64,000 bases of DNA, taken from an uncultured Eubacterium sp. Its GTDB lineage: Bacteria > Bacillota > Clostridia > Peptostreptococcales > Anaerovoracaceae. The translations under genes were made by a program, and so were the position numbers. The notes under the pieces were generated by a model, which worked only from the letters and a program-made list of their open reading frames with translations, made no database searches and was not told where the DNA came from. This document shows, piece by piece, positions 18,069-27,048 of this stretch. Numbering within the stretch: the stretch's first letter is position 1; each line of letters begins with the position of its first letter. The stretch spans positions 1 through 64,000 of the forward strand of contig CAMNSS010000005.1 in assembly GCA_946555345.1 (NCBI GenBank), in the 5' to 3' direction.

Positions 18069-19748
18069 CTAATTTTCCTCAATGTCTTTAAAATTAACAT
18101 TATCCAAAACCGCATTGGCAATGTTTTCACAGCTATCCCCGATACGCTCTATATTATGGATCACGTCCATGTAAATTACCGTAAATTCAGGGGAACATTT
18201 CTTGGCATCCAACCGTTCCATATGCTTGAGCCGCAAGGAAGCTTCCAGTTCGTCCAAGTCTTCCTCCTGTTCTTTGACGATCCTGGCCAGCGTCGTATTT
18301 CCCGAACTCAACGCCTGGATGGAATTATGCAGCATCTTGCTGCTGTGGTCAAAACACTGATAGATTTCCGCACAAGCCGTATCAGAAAATACATATCCGT
18401 TGCGGATTTTATCCTGTGCAAAGCTGGCAATATTCTTGCAATTATCGCCAATATGCTCGATATCAGCTACGACGTGCATCAAGCCTGAAATCGTCAATGC
18501 CTGATGCTCCGTTACCGACTCAGATGAAAAAATAGAAGATAGGTACTTTATGATGATATCCCGCAGATGATTCACCAGCCGCTCTTTCGCCATGACTTCC
18601 TCGGCAGCGTTTGTATCATTTCCCAGAAATGCTTTTTTAGAATCCACAACCATATTAGCCGCAATTTCAGCCATTCTGGAGAGTTCCTGTGTTGCCAGGT
18701 GAATCGCCGCAAACGGCCGTTCCAGCAAATTATAGTCCAAGTAAAGCGGCGCCATCGGGTCTTTGATTTCTTCTTTATCCGGGATAATTTTGGTTACAAT
18801 TTTGACGAGAACGCCAATGAGCGGCAGGAATACGATAGTCGTCGCCACATTGAAGCACAGATGCGCATTGGCAATCTGCCTGGCGATCGCATGCAGCTCG
18901 CCGCCGCCTGGCGAAATAAACTGGATAAAACGGGCAATATACGGCGTGAACCAGATAAATAACAGCGTGCCGCCCACGTTGAATATCGTATGCGCAATCG
19001 CTGCGCGCTTTGCGTTGATCGTGCCGCCGATGGACGCCAGCAAGGCCGTGATCGTCGTGCCGATATTCGTACCGAAGAGAATTGGGATCGCACCGGCTAG
19101 CCCGATGATGCTCGTAACACCGTCCGGTCCTGCCGTACTAGCGAGATTTTGCAAGACCGCAATCGAAGCGGAACTGCTCTGTACAACCGCAGTCAGCACT
19201 GCCCCTACGATGACGCCCAATGCCGGTATGTCGGCAACCTTCAACATCAAAGCAGCAAACTCCGGCGTCTGGGATAGCGGTTCCATGGCGGCTCCCATGA
19301 TGTTAAGCCCGACGAACAGCACCCCGAAACCAAAGATAACTTGTCCCACTTCCATGACCTTTTCCTTGTGGGAAATGAAGAAAAACATGATAAACCCGGC
19401 AATGACGAACCCCCATGCGTAATCGCCTATTTGAAACGCAACCAACTGCGCCGTAATGGTCGTTCCGATATTTGCACCCAATATGATGCTGATCGCTTGC
19501 GGCAAATTCATCAGGCCTGCCGAAACAAACCCGATCACCATAACCGTCGTCGCACTGCTGCTCTGGATCACCGCAGTGACCAACGCTCCGGCGAGAACGC
19601 CCACAAAAGGATTTTTCGTCAGCATCGCCAGCACATTTTTCATCTTCTCGCCCGCCGCTTTTTGCAAGCCGTCGCTCATCAAATTCATTCCGTAGATAAA
19701 CAGGGCCAGCCCGCCAAACAAAGTCAGCGCAATTTGCAATCCTTCCAT
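18069..19748 (-). CDS. Na/phosphate cotransporter (PNaS/NptA type) with PhoU-like C-terminal domain
   Basis: About 559 residues. Two Na/Pi cotransporter repeats have the duplicated signature QSSSATTVM (about residue 62) and QSSSASIAV, each followed by ANIGTT/TNIGTT. The last about 220 residues are two PhoU-like helical bundles (IEHIGDNCKNI, IERIGDSCENI). It imports phosphate with sodium; the PhoU part probably gates or signals. ATG at 19748 is chosen for its GGGAG site; the open frame runs 20 codons further upstream. The upstream Pho box indicates induction under phosphate limitation. Confidence 0.9.
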   Translation of the reverse strand: MEGLQIALTLFGGLALFIYGMNLMSDGLQKAAGEKMKNVLAMLTKNPFVGVLAGALVTAVIQSSSATTVMVIGFVSAGLMNLPQAISIILGANIGTTITAQLVAFQIGDYAWGFVIAGFIMFFFISHKEKVMEVGQVIFGFGVLFVGLNIMGAAMEPLSQTPEFAALMLKVADIPALGVIVGAVLTAVVQSSSASIAVLQNLASTAGPDGVTSIIGLAGAIPILFGTNIGTTITALLASIGGTINAKRAAIAHTIFNVGGTLLFIWFTPYIARFIQFISPGGGELHAIARQIANAHLCFNVATTIVFLPLIGVLVKIVTKIIPDKEEIKDPMAPLYLDYNLLERPFAAIHLATQELSRMAEIAANMVVDSKKAFLGNDTNAAEEVMAKERLVNHLRDIIIKYLSSIFSSESVTEHQALTISGLMHVVADIEHIGDNCKNIASFAQDKIRNGYVFSDTACAEIYQCFDHSSKMLHNSIQALSSGNTTLARIVKEQEEDLDELEASLRLKHMERLDAKKCSPEFTVIYMDVIHNIERIGDSCENIANAVLDNVNFKDIEEN

Positions 19749-19847
19749 TTCCTCTCCCATCTTAAAAAAGCCAAAATGATAATAATACAGGTGAATTGCA
19801 GGCGGCATTCCGCCGATACAACAATGGACTACGATCGTCCGTAGTCC

Positions 19848-19913
19848 ATTATATTGTCAATTCTTGATGAAAGAAAGCGCAGGAATGTTAAACTTATGTT
19901 AAGTTAATGTAAA
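19848..19913 (-). promoter_or_regulatory. Pho box with three 11-bp-spaced repeats and -10 element
   Basis: On the minus strand TTTACA, TTAACA and TTAACA (19908-19913, 19897-19902, 19886-19891) recur with an exact 11-bp period, matching the PhoP/PhoB box of Gram-positive bacteria. TATAAT (19848-19853) lies downstream with no good -35, as expected for an activated promoter. Immediately after the -10 is a hairpin with 10-bp arms, ATGGACTACG (19824-19849). Bases 19914-20218 hold nothing recognisable. Confidence 0.7.
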
Positions 19914-20218
19914 TTTTTCAAAACGCCGCCCTGCCACGCCGCCTTGCCCTTCACAGCTTCGCATATCTTCCCAAATGTTGAAACGCCAAGGTTTTTGTTT
20001 TTTACAGCTTCTATGAATCCACGTACTTTTTCATGAATTGTTACGCAAATGGTGTAAAAATGGTATGCGGTTGGCGCGAGCCTATTTATGTGCTGTCCTG
20101 TATGGCTTTCTTTTTCTGAAAATCCACATTTAATCCCATTCGCATCTTGGAAATTTATATTTTCCCGCTGTTTCCGAAAATCGATTTCCATTTGCAAACG
20201 GATTGGGTGCAAGCCAAA

Positions 20219-21436
20219 TTAGCGGATTCCGTATTTTTCAATGATATAATCTACGTCCTTATCCCCGCGCCCGGAAAGATTGATCAGGATCGAACCCTTG
20301 CCCATCTGCTTTGCCAGCTTCATCGCATAGGCGACGGCATGCGAGCTTTCCACGGCAGGGATGATTCCCTCCAGCCTGGACAGCTTGAAAAAAGCATCGA
20401 CGGCTTCCTCATCCGATGCCACATCGTATGTTACCCGCCCGATTTCATGGAGGAAAGCATGCTCCGGTCCTGACGACGGATAATCCAAACCGCTGGCGAT
20501 CGAATATACCGGCGCCGGTTCGCCATTTTCGTCTTTTAACATGATGCTATTAAACCCATGCATAATGCCCTCTTCCCCGTATTGCAGGCTTGCCGCATGA
20601 TCTCCCAGCGCTTTGCCCTTTCCAAGCGGTTCTACCCCGTAAATGTCAACAGGATCATTGAGAAATCCCGCAAACATCCCGGCAGCATTTGAACCGCCGC
20701 CTACACAAGCTACGACAGCGTCGGGAAGCTCCCCGGTCATGCCGACAAACTGTTCCCTCGCTTCTATGCCGACTACGCTTTGAAAATCGCGCACCATCAT
20801 CGGGAACGGATGCGGACCCAAGACAGAACCGATGCAATAGATCGAATCCTTGTAATCCTTTGCATATGCTTCAAAAGCCGCATCCACTGCTTCCTTTAGC
20901 GTCGCCAGGCCATGCGTTACCTCCACCACGTTTGCGCCCAAAATCTTCATTCTGGCAACATTGGGAGCTTGCTTTGCGATATCGACAGTTCCCATATAGA
21001 TGTCGCATTCCAGCCCAAAATATGCCGCCGCAGTCGCCAGGGCAACGCCGTGCTGTCCCGCTCCAGTCTCCGCAATCACTTTTTTCTTGCCCATATACTT
21101 TGCCAGCAACGCTTCGCCCATGCAGTGGTTCAGCTTATGTGCGCCCGTATGGTTCAAATCCTCTCGTTTCACGTAAAATTGCACGTTCCCGAGTGCGCCT
21201 GAAAGCCGCTCAAGGTGCGAGATCGGGGTAGGCCTTCCCTGAAATTCCCTGCGAATCCTGCGAAGCTCGCTGATGAATTTTCGTGATTTGCAAATGGTGA
21301 AATACGCCTCCGTGATCTCCTCCATCGCCTGTTTGAGTTCCTCCGAAACATAAACGCCGCCATACTTGCCAAAGAATCCGCCCTCGTCCGGATAATTCTT
21401 AAAATAGGTTGCAAAATCGATTTCATTGTGTTTCAT
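20219..21436 (-). CDS. trpB: Tryptophan synthase beta chain, stand-alone
   Basis: 405 residues, the length of the classical TrpB. The PLP lysine is K101 in [10 protein letters not shown], the phosphate loop is [10 protein letters not shown], and TGAGQHG is conserved. It condenses indole with serine to form tryptophan. No trpA or other trp gene is next to it, so indole may come from elsewhere or from outside the cell. ATG at 21436 is preferred because GGAGG spans the earlier in-frame ATG. The upstream leader is a tryptophan T-box, which makes expression respond to uncharged tRNA-Trp. Confidence 0.95.
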   Translation of the reverse strand: MKHNEIDFATYFKNYPDEGGFFGKYGGVYVSEELKQAMEEITEAYFTICKSRKFISELRRIRREFQGRPTPISHLERLSGALGNVQFYVKREDLNHTGAHKLNHCMGEALLAKYMGKKKVIAETGAGQHGVALATAAAYFGLECDIYMGTVDIAKQAPNVARMKILGANVVEVTHGLATLKEAVDAAFEAYAKDYKDSIYCIGSVLGPHPFPMMVRDFQSVVGIEAREQFVGMTGELPDAVVACVGGGSNAAGMFAGFLNDPVDIYGVEPLGKGKALGDHAASLQYGEEGIMHGFNSIMLKDENGEPAPVYSIASGLDYPSSGPEHAFLHEIGRVTYDVASDEEAVDAFFKLSRLEGIIPAVESSHAVAYAMKLAKQMGKGSILINLSGRGDKDVDYIIEKYGIR

Positions 21437-21587
21437 TTTTCTTTCCTCCATGCTTCTTTATTCTTGCGTTTGCAGTGCGTTATTTCCGTACAAGTATCAC
21501 AGAGTGAATCCAGCCTCGCCATTTTTTAGAAACAAGCTTTATTCCAGTCCTGAATATCAACTGGACATTCGAGGCAGCCCTCAGAAG

Positions 21588-21650
21588 TTCACCGACCATT
21601 GCGAACAAATCCAGAGAGTTGCCGGCCATTGCGAACAAATTCAGTACTCC
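21588..21650. repeat. 30-bp imperfect tandem repeat in the trpB leader
   Basis: The word CC(G/A)(A/G)CCATTGCGAACAAAT occurs twice with a 30-bp period, between the T-box terminator and trpB. It lengthens the leader to nearly 300 bases after the terminator. No leader peptide is apparent. Confidence 0.5.
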
Positions 21651-21732
21651 TCTTAGGCATCCCGAATAAATCCAGATGTTTGCTGGATGTTCAGGACAAA
21701 CGAAAATATCGAAAACGATATTTCCTGCACAT

Positions 21733-22025
21733 AAAAAGTCCTTGACGGAAATAATTCCATCAAGGACGAATAATCTTTTATCCGCGGTGCCACCTTGTAT
21801 TCACAGAAACTGCCCTGTGCGCTTAGCAGGATACTGTCATATCCCCGGTAACTGACGTATACCTTCACGTTGAAGAATACTCAGCATATATCACGATATG
21901 CCTTTGACTTCACCCTCAGCGGTCCATTTGACAGTTTGTTTCTTACCCGGCTCTCAGCAACGCGGGCTCTCTGTAAAGGCATCCCTGCCGTTATCTCCGC
22001 TTCAACGGTTTCTTTTATTCAGATA
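21733..22025 (-). promoter_or_regulatory. T-box riboswitch, tryptophan-specific
   Basis: On the minus strand the T-box core AAGGTGGCACCGCGG (21782-21796) is followed by a terminator stem (21738-21746 with 21759-21767) and a T-run. Stem I elements (AGAGAGCC, GCTGAGAGCCGGG) precede a candidate specifier TGG (21924-21926, context AAATGGACC). The antiterminator bulge TGGC would pair with GCCA, fitting the G discriminator of bacterial tRNA-Trp. The specifier and the bulge therefore point to the same tRNA. It controls trpB. Confidence 0.9.
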
Positions 22026-22031
22026 CTTTAT

Positions 22032-22061
22032 TTTATACCACCGTTATATGCCGTTTGTCAA
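22032..22061 (-). promoter_or_regulatory. Promoter of the T-box-trpB transcript
   Basis: On the minus strand a perfect TTGACA (22056-22061) and TATAAA (22032-22037) are 18 bp apart, starting transcription a few bases before the T-box. Confidence 0.75.
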
Positions 22062-22177
22062 GGATATCTTTTCATTCCGGATATCTTTTCCATTCTGGTT
22101 GTCTTTTCGCCTTGAAGGTTTTTCATTTCTTCTCAATTTGGCTTTGGATATTTTGCTTCGGCTTCTTTTCACTCCGG

Positions 22178-24352
22178 TTATTTCGCCGCCCTTCTTTTTT
22201 TGATAAATACCCCGCATATGCCGATTGCCGATAAAAGAATCAGGTTAATGGCAACGATTGCTTCCCAGGGAAAGAGATCCCCTGTTTCGGGGAACGAACC
22301 CCCATGCTTGACATCCTTCACAACGACTGGATTACTGATCCGGACAGTCTGTTTTGTGTTATTGATGTCTTCGTGGACTGCGGCAAGCACTCCATCTGTA
22401 TACAAGCGTTCAAATACGACCAAATCCTCTCCGCCAAGCGCCGAAGCATCAAAATGAAATGGGATATCGATAGATCCGGCCTGCTCTTTCGGCGTAAATT
22501 CCACGCTGCCCTCGACCTGTTTTCCATCCACGACAAGCGGCTTTCCCGTGCTTTTTACATACACCGTGCCTTTTGCGGTATACGCCCTGCCGCAAGTAAG
22601 GCCTTCATAATCCAGCTTGTCCACTAGCACAAAATCAACGCCCGCCAAAGCCTCCTTTTTCCCAGTCTCTTTATCGCTGGCGGAAGTTTCAATCTGAATC
22701 ACATTATCCGTCACTGTGCCTAAATTGACGGTTACATTATGCTTATATACCACGACCTCAACTCCTTGGATAAGCGTCAGCCCTACATTAGCTTCGCACG
22801 GCTGTTCATCCAAAATGTAAGTATCATAAGGCAATGCCCCCAGCGAATCATTCACCTGCTCCATATTGCCAAACCACACGCCTGCTGTTTCACTGCCTTG
22901 ATTTGTCTCTGTACCATGGGAATTCCAGCCTGCCGCAGTTGATGCGTACCCATTGGCGTCGGTTATCAGCGTATGGCTCTCTCCCGTGGACTTGCTTGTC
23001 AGCGTAAAAGGCACATTTGCAAGCCTTCCCAATGAATCCCCTTCTACCTTAATCAGTTCAATATCGCCCCGGATGATCTGCTCCTGATGCAGCGGTACGG
23101 CATATGTATCTACCGCCTCCACTGTTCCCGCCGATGTCACCTGGCGCACATGGACGGTGTCGTCAAGCACGTAACCTTCTGGCGCTTTCACCTCTTGTAT
23201 AGTAACCGTCCCCAACGGCAGGACAGTTTGTCCATCGGAAGAATAATAAAAGGGATCGCCTGATACGAGCTGTGCGTCATTTAATGAAGCTTGTCCGCTT
23301 GCATCGGTCCTAATTTTCCATGAACGAAGCGGTATCATTTTGCTGAAATCCGTTGCATCAGGATAATAACCATCGTAATAATTGACCTGATAATGTGCAT
23401 TTTCAAGACTCGCTGCAAATTGGGCCGTATTGTCAGCGCTCCAGCCGTCATGGGTTTCCCGATCCGTTTTATGGATCATCATCGTGACCGGATTTGCCTG
23501 CGGCTGTTCCGTCACATCCTTCATCGTTACAGCCGAATCGACGTGAATGTCATAGGCAGTAAGATCCACGGCATACCCCGGGCTTGCGGATATCTCCTTG
23601 AGCGTATAAGATCCGTACGGAATGTTTTCCAAGGAAGCCTTGCCGTTGGCATTGGTCGTCAAAGTCCCTACCAAAGCCTCACCCTGATACAAGCCGTATT
23701 TTGCGCCAGCAAGTGAATAACAGTTATTCCCATCGGTGATCCCCTGGTTTGCCGATGCCTTGGTTATCGTAACCGACCCCGTGGATTGCAATCCTCTGTA
23801 TACCCTGTACCTGTCGCAGTTTTTATCCGCATCAGGCCATGACATCCATTCTGAAAGCGTCGGTGCAGCTACAACGCCGACGGAAGACCTGGCATGGTAC
23901 AAAACGCCGCCCTCCCCCAAAATCGCACAGTGCGTCCCGTCCGAGCCCTCGCTGAATATGACGATATCGCCCGGTTTCATGTTTGAAGCGATTGTTCCCG
24001 ATGTGCCTTCTGCCACTTTGGTGATTCCCGCATTGATCAACTTCGCTTCCAGTCCTTCTACTGGTGAATTTGTTCCCCAGTCAACACCATAAGCGTTGGC
24101 CAAACACCAATATACATACCCGGTGCATTTTCCCGCCTCTTGATATCCCGTTCCGATCTTTTGCTGGATAACGGACTTTACATCGGTCCAGGAACGGTTG
24201 CTGATAGCGGTCTCGGATGCTGCATCAGCCCTTACTGCATGAAATATGTATGGCGCTAAAACGCTTATCAATGCTACTGCGCACGCAATCACAATCCAAA
24301 TATGTTTGTTGATTCGTTGCCTGTTTTTGTTCATTCCCCTTGTTCTCATCAT
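22178..24352 (-). CDS. Sortase-anchored surface protein: NlpC/P60-CHAP-like domain plus SpaA/Cna_B repeats
   Basis: 724 residues. A basic N-terminus and hydrophobic segment (about 18-42) form the export signal. Residues about 55-170 look like an NlpC/P60 or CHAP-type fold, with Cys76 in GKCTGYVYWC and His141 in GTHCAILG as probable catalytic residues. At least two SpaA/Cna_B-like beta domains follow (YGLYQGEALVGTLTTNANG…YTLKEISASPGY; NVPFTLTSKSTGE), then a domain ending …FHFDASALGGEDLVVFE. The C-terminus has FPETG (687-691), a hydrophobic helix and KKRRAAK, a variant LPXTG sorting signal. It is probably an exported cell-wall-linked hydrolase or adhesin. It lies 51 bp after the TadZ-like gene and has an AGGAGGG site. 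Confidence 0.85.
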   Translation of the reverse strand: MMRTRGMNKNRQRINKHIWIVIACAVALISVLAPYIFHAVRADAASETAISNRSWTDVKSVIQQKIGTGYQEAGKCTGYVYWCLANAYGVDWGTNSPVEGLEAKLINAGITKVAEGTSGTIASNMKPGDIVIFSEGSDGTHCAILGEGGVLYHARSSVGVVAAPTLSEWMSWPDADKNCDRYRVYRGLQSTGSVTITKASANQGITDGNNCYSLAGAKYGLYQGEALVGTLTTNANGKASLENIPYGSYTLKEISASPGYAVDLTAYDIHVDSAVTMKDVTEQPQANPVTMMIHKTDRETHDGWSADNTAQFAASLENAHYQVNYYDGYYPDATDFSKMIPLRSWKIRTDASGQASLNDAQLVSGDPFYYSSDGQTVLPLGTVTIQEVKAPEGYVLDDTVHVRQVTSAGTVEAVDTYAVPLHQEQIIRGDIELIKVEGDSLGRLANVPFTLTSKSTGESHTLITDANGYASTAAGWNSHGTETNQGSETAGVWFGNMEQVNDSLGALPYDTYILDEQPCEANVGLTLIQGVEVVVYKHNVTVNLGTVTDNVIQIETSASDKETGKKEALAGVDFVLVDKLDYEGLTCGRAYTAKGTVYVKSTGKPLVVDGKQVEGSVEFTPKEQAGSIDIPFHFDASALGGEDLVVFERLYTDGVLAAVHEDINNTKQTVRISNPVVVKDVKHGGSFPETGDLFPWEAIVAINLILLSAIGICGVFIKKRRAAK

Positions 24353-24403
24353 CTCTTTCCCTCCTGTTATGAAAATGCGCCGCTTTATTCCGGCTCCGTC
24401 GTC

Positions 24404-25513
24404 TTATTCCGGCTCTGTCATCATTTTCGCCAAGTTGCTGATATCATCGCCGAACGCGCCTTCTAATAAAATCTTCTTTGTTTTCCCTTCCTTTGCAACA
24501 ATGCCGCATCTGTTGATATCCATATAAGCATCTATCATCCCCTCCCCTGCATCATCCTCCCGAACACCGCCTTTTGGCATCAGATTGAAGACCTTTACAA
24601 ACTTTCCCAAAATATCCTCCCCGCAATAACTAACCATATGGCTGATATACTGCTCCTCCCGAATGCCACTATCCCTGTGGGAGGCCACGAGACAGATCCG
24701 TTCCGCCATTTCCAGGCATGAAAGGCTCACCTTGGACAGCCAGTTTCCCAAATCCATCAGGATCACGTCATACCTGCCGCTATCGATCAGGGATGATATA
24801 AACCTATGCAATTCATCCGTATTCAATTCCCGTAACGGATTTCGCCCCTGCACGGGTGCAAAAGCCTCCATGCCATAATCATCCCTTACCATATACCCGT
24901 CTAAAAATGGCAATTTCTTTTGCTGGGAATCCTGCCCGCACCATTTGATCCTGTCAGGCTTCAACAAGTGATATAGATATACACCCGCACCTTTGATTCC
25001 TAAATCATATGAAATGAAATCCCCTGTTGATTCGATTTCCTCAAAAGACAAATACAATATGTGTTTTCCCTGAAATCGGCACAGCTCCTGTCCAACCGCC
25101 ATGGCAATCGTCGTACAGCCTGCGCCTCCCAGCGGTGATGCGAACGCAAAAAGGCGTACATCCTGCCGCCGCAGATTTACTGCGCGCCGTCCCGTTAAAG
25201 CTTCATAGATTTCAAACACGGAAGCTACCATACAAGCCGCTGTACTGTACTTATACAGGCAAAACCGTTTTCCCGGCAGGTTCTTTACCGTATCCGAAGA
25301 TTTTTCTGCAAGATAAACGATCCTTCCTCCATAAGACAGCTTCGCTTCCTCTCCATCCCATAGGATTACGTCTGCCTGGCACTTCTGGCCAAAAAACGCT
25401 TCAGCGGTGAAAATCTTAATGATAAAGCTCCTGCATATACTGAGCATAGCCAAGCTCAACGCCCTGCCATATTCTTTATCATCCGTAACGATTGCCAGAA
25501 ATATGTTTTCCAT
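24404..25513 (-). CDS. TadZ/CpaE-like pilus-assembly protein with degenerate P-loop
   Basis: 369 residues. An N-terminal about 110-residue receiver-like domain without the usual Asp is followed by a MinD/ParA-like ATPase domain. The P-loop reads SPLGGAGCTT (126-135): the catalytic lysine position is Cys, as in atypical TadZ-type proteins. DVILMDLGNW is the switch/Walker B region. TadZ proteins localise type IVc (Tad) pilus machinery at a pole. No tadA, tadB, tadC or pilin is nearby, so the partner here may be the surface protein encoded 51 bp downstream. A good promoter lies about 285 bp upstream. Confidence 0.7.
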   Translation of the reverse strand: MENIFLAIVTDDKEYGRALSLAMLSICRSFIIKIFTAEAFFGQKCQADVILWDGEEAKLSYGGRIVYLAEKSSDTVKNLPGKRFCLYKYSTAACMVASVFEIYEALTGRRAVNLRRQDVRLFAFASPLGGAGCTTIAMAVGQELCRFQGKHILYLSFEEIESTGDFISYDLGIKGAGVYLYHLLKPDRIKWCGQDSQQKKLPFLDGYMVRDDYGMEAFAPVQGRNPLRELNTDELHRFISSLIDSGRYDVILMDLGNWLSKVSLSCLEMAERICLVASHRDSGIREEQYISHMVSYCGEDILGKFVKVFNLMPKGGVREDDAGEGMIDAYMDINRCGIVAKEGKTKKILLEGAFGDDISNLAKMMTEPE

Positions 25514-25797
25514 CCATCCCGCCTCCTATCTCAAAAATTGAAATTCACTTATGCAGGTTCTTATTATCATGTAGCTCCTGATGATTATACAAATGCTGAT
25601 TGTCATGCAGGTCCTGATGATCCCTCACCTGCCGCTATCCATTAGAACTGGTAGGTTTTTGCCAGCTTGGCCAATGCTTTCTTGTTTTTGAATCTGCGAA
25701 AACAAATTTCTGCTAAACTTGCACTGGCATGGATCTCGTTAATCCAAATTCGCACTGGTTTGCGTTCATGCTTATGGCAATTATTTCCTTTTGGTTT
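25514..25797 (-). other. Long 5' leader of the TadZ-like gene
   Basis: About 280 transcribed but non-coding bases. Near 25570-25620 the phrase TCATG(C/T)AG(G/C)TCCTGATGAT appears twice, an imperfect tandem repeat. Several short stems are possible, but no known riboswitch class was recognised; a c-di-GMP aptamer was considered and not supported. Confidence 0.4.
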
Positions 25798-25826
25798 AAA
25801 ATATCACAATTTCCTTATTTTGTCAA
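25798..25826 (-). promoter_or_regulatory. Promoter of the TadZ-like/surface protein operon
   Basis: On the minus strand a perfect TTGACA (25821-25826) and TATTTT (25798-25803) are separated by 17 bp. Confidence 0.65.
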
Positions 25827-25953
25827 TTATTATTTTGAAATTTTTTCCTTTTTTTGTTCTTATTGGTTATTTAGTGGGGGAATCGTACAAAACAGATGAA
25901 ATCCGTACATACAAAGCGCAAAATTAATGCCGATCAGAGCCGTTTATATTAAA

Positions 25954-26098
25954 TTTCACCGTTTTGAGAGTCAAAACCAGATGAAACGGTGAAACAAAAA
26001 ATGAAACCAAACAAAACTATCACGCCAACCAAAACGCCACACTTTCCCGCCCGCAAACTTTCACCGTTTCCATGGCATTTCAAGACCGAAACGGTGAA
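25954..26098. repeat. ACCGTTT inverted-repeat family, locus 1 (two units)
   Basis: Two 40-bp units, 25954-25993 and 26059-26098. Each has left arm TTTCACCGTTT and right arm AAACGGTGAA separated by exactly 19 bp of differing sequence. Three more units with the same geometry lie at 51987-52245. The region 25830-27013 has no credible gene. Confidence 0.75.
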
Positions 26099-26251
26099 CG
26101 ACAAACAAAAAAGATCTGCACGTTTTAGCACAGACCCTATCAAAACATGAAAAATCAAATAAACGGACAACTTCCTATATTTCCTCTCATTTGAAGCTTC
26201 GTGAGTGAAATGGAATTTGCGCCGCCCACTACGCTTGATTGTTAAACCATG

Positions 26252-26497
26252 CAAACTCTGTATATTTTGGCTTTTTCGCAGAAATCATGCAGGATTTATC
26301 AAAGCGGTACATTTTCACAACAAAACACTTTGTATAAAGTTACAGCTTTAAAAAATAAGCGCTACACTAATTTGCTATTTTATTCAAAGAAGATCTGGCC
26401 AAAGAATGTTTTTTTGTCCAATCAACCTGAAATGACAAGTTCAGAATTGAAAAACTCTGCATAAATCGAGTAAAAATTTTCATTTATGCAGAGTTTT
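26252..26497. repeat. MITE-like repeat element, copy 2 (246 bp)
   Basis: The left end CAAACTCTG (26252-26260) and right end CAGAGTTTT (26489-26497) match copy 1 at 5825-6107. The right-end hairpin is conserved (arms 26451-26466 and 26482-26497, AAAACTCTGCATAAAT). About 50 bp are similar at the left end and about 60 bp at the right, with a divergent middle. Confidence 0.55.
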
Positions 26498-26700
26498 CAA
26501 AAATCTACAATTTTTCAACCCATCAGCCTGATTTTTAATTTTACAAATAAACCGATGCGAAAAAAGCGTTAAAATTTTTCCCTTCGTCCTTTTCTCCAGC
26601 CCCCGCCCGATACTCACCAATGCCTCGCTCATACACTGCGCATAGCCACATTTCATCAGCTTCAGTTCTGCAAACAAATCAGTGCGGCGAAGCCCATGCT

Positions 26701-26852
26701 GCTTGAACCCCATGCCGCCCAAACTAGATTTGTTTTTTTTTCAACGCCATGCCGCTCAATCTACATCTTTGTTCCCTTTCAGTGCCATGCTGCTCAATCT
26801 GCACCTTTGCTCTCTTCCACTGCCATACCGCTCGCTCTGCGCCTTTGTTCTT
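26701..26852. repeat. Four 38-bp imperfect tandem repeats downstream of tepA
   Basis: Units start at 26701, 26739, 26777 and 26815. Each has a GCCATGC(C/T)GCTCAATCT-like core followed by CTTTGTTC-like sequence. The period is exactly 38 bp with many substitutions, most in the first unit. Confidence 0.7.
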
Positions 26853-27048
26853 TTCCAGCCCTCCGCCAGCATCAATCTGGCAGCCTCTGCTTCGCTCCGC
26901 CGCAGCCGTCACTGTCCTTCCGCCCCTTCCTGCTTTTCAATCCGCGCCTTTGCTCTTTTCCAGCCCTCCGCCAGCATCAATCTGGCAGCCTCTGCTTCGC
27001 TCCGCCGCAGCCGTCACTGTCCTTCCGCCCCTTCCTGCTTTTCAATCC
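26839..27048. repeat. 105-bp tandem duplication spanning the 3' end of tepA
   Basis: 26839-26943 and 26944-27048 are identical except for one base near 26849. The second copy includes the last 11 codons and stop of tepA (stop at 27014). The first copy is therefore a duplicate of that gene end plus its flank. The near identity shows a recent event. Confidence 0.9.

Noticed and set aside
19904-20212. Minus-strand frame of 102 codons between trpB and the phosphate symporter
   Set aside because: No ribosome site, no family recognised, and its end overlaps the Pho box.
25514-25797. Cyclic-di-GMP riboswitch in the TadZ-like leader
   Set aside because: GCAAACC-like words occur, but the conserved GNRA and receptor pairing of the known classes were not found.
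25667-25927. 86-codon plus-strand frame
   Set aside because: Lies over a minus-strand promoter and leader, lacks a ribosome site and has biased composition.
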